In this document: piece by piece, positions 61,531 through 64,000 of the stretch | How positions within the stretch are numbered: the stretch's first letter is position 1 | Layout of the letters: the number at the start of each line of letters is the position of its first letter | Source of the DNA: Micromonospora inyonensis | GTDB lineage: Bacteria > Actinomycetota > Actinomycetes > Mycobacteriales > Micromonosporaceae | Assembly (NCBI RefSeq): GCF_900091415.1 | Contig: NZ_FMHU01000002.1 | Location: forward strand, 434,001-498,000 | Direction: 5' to 3' | DNA: 64,000 nucleotides | Position numbers and translations under genes: made by a program | The notes under the pieces: model-generated | Told to the model about the DNA's origin: nothing | The model's input: the letters and a program-made list of their open reading frames with translations, nothing else | The model's database searches: none

Positions 61531-63354
61531 TCACGCCGGTGGGATCTTCCACAGCCAGACGTCGCGGACCCGCTGGGGAGGACCGAGCAGCTCGGTGGCC
61601 GCCCGGCGCAGCGACTCCTCGTCGAGGTCGTACTTCGCGCCGTGCACCCGGTCGGCGAGGACCACGGCCTCGACCCGCCAGCGCCGCAGGTCCTCCCGGA
61701 TCAGCTCCCGGGTGCCCTCGGTGACGATCGGCACCCGTCCGGTCCGTCCGGCCTGGTCCATCAGCGAGTCGAAGGTACGCGGCACCGGCCCGATCCGACC
61801 CCGCCCGTCCGGTCCGCCGGGGCCGAGGAAGAAGCCGGCCGGCAGGGCGAACTCCCCCTGCCGGTGGGACAGGGCGTACGCCTGCCAGCGCTGCCCGTCC
61901 GGGGTGACGTCCACGGTCAGCGGGATCGGGGTCAGCACGCCGCCGGGGGAGACGTGCTCGCGCCAGGTGCCGGTGGTGATGAAGTCCGGGATCGGCTCCC
62001 GGGCGACGGTCAGCAGCGGGGTGGGCACCAGCGGCAGCAGCGCCACGGCGTACCCGACCGCCCAGGCCAGCCCGGTCGACCGGTGCCGGGGTGGATCGGT
62101 GCGCAGCCGGTCGACGGTGTACGCCAGCAGCAGCCCGATCACCGGGGCGACCACCAGCGCCAACCGGGCGGGCAGCGCGGCGTTGATCACCGGTAGTCGG
62201 CCCAGCCACTCGAAGGGCAGCGTGACGCCCGTCCGCTCGCCGTCGACGACGGCCTGCGGCCCCCAGGAGAGCACGGTGAACACCACGGCGGTCACCCCGA
62301 GCGCGAGGAGGGTGGCCCGGCGGGCGGCGACGGCGTGTCGCCAGAGGAAGACGAAGCAGGCCAGGGCGAGCAGCAGCAACGGGATGCCGAAGAACGAGTT
62401 CTCCTCGGTCGGGTTCGGGGCCAGCGAGGTGCCGAGACCGGCCTCGCCCGCCACCGACCGGCGCGGGTACGCCAGGTACGCCGCCATGTCCTCGGAGTGG
62501 ACCACCGGGTCGAACCCGGTGCCGTGGAACCGCTGCGGCCCGGCGAAGTGCAGCCAGAGCGGGTACGCCAGCAGCACCCCGGCGACCACGGCGGTGACCG
62601 CGGTGCCGCGCAGGAAGTCCGGCAGCGCGGCCCGGACCGTGGCCCGGTTCGCCGGGTGCGCCGCCCAGACGGCCAGGAAGACGGCGAGAGCGAGCGCGGT
62701 GAAGAACAGCCCCTCGGCGGCGATCGAGAACGCGACCGCTACCAGCACCCCGAAGATCACCCCGTTGCGCAGCCAGCGGCCCGGCTGACGGAGCGCGAAC
62801 AGCCGCCAGACCAGCAGCGGCACCAGCCAGCCGGCGGTCCAGTTCAGGTGCGCGTTGGCGTGCGAGATCATGCCGGGGGAGAAGGCGATCACCAGTGCCC
62901 CGGCACCGGCGGCGAGCCGGGTGCGCACCAGGTGGCGGGAGAGCAGCCAGTACCAGGCCAGCGCGGTCGCGGCCAGGTTGAGGGTGAGGATCACCAGGAA
63001 CGTCGCGGGCGGGCCGATCAGGTACGTCAGCGGCGCGAACACCGCCGCGTACACGGTGATCGAGGTGTTGACCGCGAGGTTGACCCCGTCCGGGACGTTG
63101 AGCAGGTACGTGAAGAGCGGGTTGTCGCCGTGGGTGAGCGCGTGCGCGCCGAAGGCCAGCAGCCACTCGAAGAGCGCCTGGTCGCTGGAGTTGACGGTGA
63201 TCGCCCGTCCGTTCGGGTCCCACCAGAGTCCGCTGGTCACCCAGACCGCCAGGACGAGCGCGACCAGCGTCATCACCAGGTCCGCCCGCCGGCTCCGGGT
63301 CGGTGCGGACGACGGTGCGGGTGGCCCGGTGACCAGGGACGGGGAAGTCGGCAC
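61531..63354 (-). CDS. Large polytopic membrane protein, GT-C-like
   Basis: 607 residues from GTG 63354; TAACGT on the complement (63362-63367) ends 7 bases before it, so probably leaderless. About 11-12 membrane helices and a C-terminal soluble domain of about 150 residues. A first extracytoplasmic loop WWDPNGRAITVNSSDQALFE has an acidic residue where GT-C enzymes bind metal or donor. FSPGMISHANAHLNWTAGWL and GWLPVINAALPARLALV-type segments recur in uncharacterised actinomycete membrane proteins. A glycosyltransferase role is possible but not shown. Confidence 0.75.
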   Translation of the reverse strand: MPTSPSLVTGPPAPSSAPTRSRRADLVMTLVALVLAVWVTSGLWWDPNGRAITVNSSDQALFEWLLAFGAHALTHGDNPLFTYLLNVPDGVNLAVNTSITVYAAVFAPLTYLIGPPATFLVILTLNLAATALAWYWLLSRHLVRTRLAAGAGALVIAFSPGMISHANAHLNWTAGWLVPLLVWRLFALRQPGRWLRNGVIFGVLVAVAFSIAAEGLFFTALALAVFLAVWAAHPANRATVRAALPDFLRGTAVTAVVAGVLLAYPLWLHFAGPQRFHGTGFDPVVHSEDMAAYLAYPRRSVAGEAGLGTSLAPNPTEENSFFGIPLLLLALACFVFLWRHAVAARRATLLALGVTAVVFTVLSWGPQAVVDGERTGVTLPFEWLGRLPVINAALPARLALVVAPVIGLLLAYTVDRLRTDPPRHRSTGLAWAVGYAVALLPLVPTPLLTVAREPIPDFITTGTWREHVSPGGVLTPIPLTVDVTPDGQRWQAYALSHRQGEFALPAGFFLGPGGPDGRGRIGPVPRTFDSLMDQAGRTGRVPIVTEGTRELIREDLRRWRVEAVVLADRVHGAKYDLDEESLRRAATELLGPPQRVRDVWLWKIPPA

Positions 63355-63568
63355 GGAGCGGACGTTACCAACCGTCCGGGGACAGACCGGCCGGACACGG
63401 AACCTCCGGGAGCGCGGCGGTGGGCGGGGCGAGGGCGACCGGGGCGTCGTCACCTGTCCACACGTCGAGGATGGTGAATGTGTGAACGGCGGCCATGTCA
63501 CGTCTTCGTCATCGGGGCGTAACGTCGCGGCAATTCTTGGTGACCCAGTTCACAATGTGGAGGCCGCC

Positions 63569-64000
63569 GTGCGTCGACCCCCGTCCGTCCTCACCCGGTT
63601 GGCCGCCGCGCTGGCCGGAGCCGTCCTCGCCGTCACGGCGGCCGCCATGGTCGCCGCACCCGCGCAGGCCGCCAGCCTGACCCCGGTCACCGGGTTCGGT
63701 TCCAACCCCGGCAACCTCGCCATGTACGCCTACCGGCCGGACGGCCTGCCGGCCGGGGCCCCCGCCGTGGTGCTGCTGCACGGCTGTGCGCAGAACGCCG
63801 CCGGCTACTTCACCAACTCCGGCTGGCGCAAGTACGCCGACCAGTGGCAGTTCGCGCTGATCCTGGCCGAGCAGAGGTCCGGCAACAACTCCAGTTCGTG
63901 TTTCAACTGGTTCGAGACCGGCGACACCACCCGGGGTCAGGGTGAAGCGCTGTCCATCAAGCAGATGATCGACCACGCGAGGGCCGACTACGGCATCGCC
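63569..64000 (+). CDS. Secreted PHB-depolymerase-family esterase (3' end outside window)
   Basis: 144 residues visible from GTG 63569, set by GGAGG 6 bases upstream; the gene runs off the right edge. A Sec signal peptide (LTRLAAALAGAVLAVTAAAM, cleavage after APAQA) is followed by LTPVTGFGSNPGNLAMYAYR, VVLLHGCAQNAAGYFTNSGW (oxyanion loop) and SSSCFNWFETGDTTRGQGEA, as in extracellular PHB depolymerases and related CE1 esterases. The catalytic Ser lies beyond the edge. TAACGT near 63522 may be its -10 box. Any carbohydrate-binding domain would be outside the window. Confidence 0.88.
   Translation, partial: MRRPPSVLTRLAAALAGAVLAVTAAAMVAAPAQAASLTPVTGFGSNPGNLAMYAYRPDGLPAGAPAVVLLHGCAQNAAGYFTNSGWRKYADQWQFALILAEQRSGNNSSSCFNWFETGDTTRGQGEALSIKQMIDHARADYGIA

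Overview
The window is chromosomal DNA of a very high-GC actinomycete, most likely Micromonosporaceae (Micromonospora-like). The grounds are the extreme GC bias at third codon positions, many GTG starts, class A RNase P RNA, an F420-dependent NADP reductase, a DUF3311/MctP permease pair and many genes with a TANNNT box 6-9 nt before the start codon (leaderless pattern). From memory, the backbone follows the Mycobacterium tuberculosis order lipB-lipA-DUF4191-RDD-glnA1-glnE-glnA2-panB-RNaseH/phosphatase-zinc ribbon-Nif3 (Rv2217 to Rv2230c), with accessory genes inserted between the conserved blocks.

Layout. 1-5.8 kb: a translationally coupled operon of DUF1800, a Tat-type DUF1501 protein, a ferric-reductase-like membrane oxidoreductase, an FMN-binding lipoprotein-like protein and ApbE, which looks like an extracytoplasmic flavin redox module. 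6.1-9.5 kb: a Prim-Pol-like protein, an HTH/TPR regulator coupled to a flavoprotein, and a secreted M23 peptidase. 9.7-12.7 kb: the Nif3 / zinc ribbon / RNase H-phosphatase operon. 12.8-15.1 kb: DUF3311 and MctP separated by five 60-bp tandem repeats. 15.2-17.3 kb: a CARF-HEPN protein coupled to an unknown, apparently frameshifted partner. 17.3-20.3 kb: TauE permease, a GT39-like membrane protein, and rnpB with its terminator. 20.3-25.6 kb: an accessory stretch with a 19-bp tandem repeat, GNAT, VOC, methyltransferase, a truncated membrane gene, a TauD dioxygenase and two roadblock proteins. 26-30 kb: a histone H1-like protein, an RNB nuclease and NpdG. 30.2-35 kb: panB, nadE (frameshifted in this sequence), glnA2 and DUF350. 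35-42 kb: a WYL regulator, VOC protein, a large NACHT ATPase, a secreted protein, LD-carboxypeptidase and a glutamine amidotransferase. 42-50.3 kb: glnE, two membrane proteins (one MptB-like) and a PLP decarboxylase. 50.4-56.2 kb: XRE/methionine aminopeptidase pair, glnA1 with a GlnR box, RDD, a sigma-factor fusion and DUF4191. 56.2-64 kb: FAD oxidoreductase, lipA, T-box-controlled aspS, lipB, a polytopic membrane protein and a partial secreted PHB-depolymerase-type esterase.

How the genes work together. glnA1, glnA2 and glnE form a nitrogen-assimilation cluster: GlnR acts on glnA1 through the operator at 53159-53196 and GlnE adenylylates GlnA1. lipB and lipA make protein-bound lipoate. panB and nadE serve CoA and NAD synthesis. 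The most interesting accessory candidates are the CARF-HEPN gene with its partner, the NACHT protein, the sigma-factor/membrane-domain fusion, and a five-copy dispersed palindromic repeat that always lies at the 3' end of a gene.
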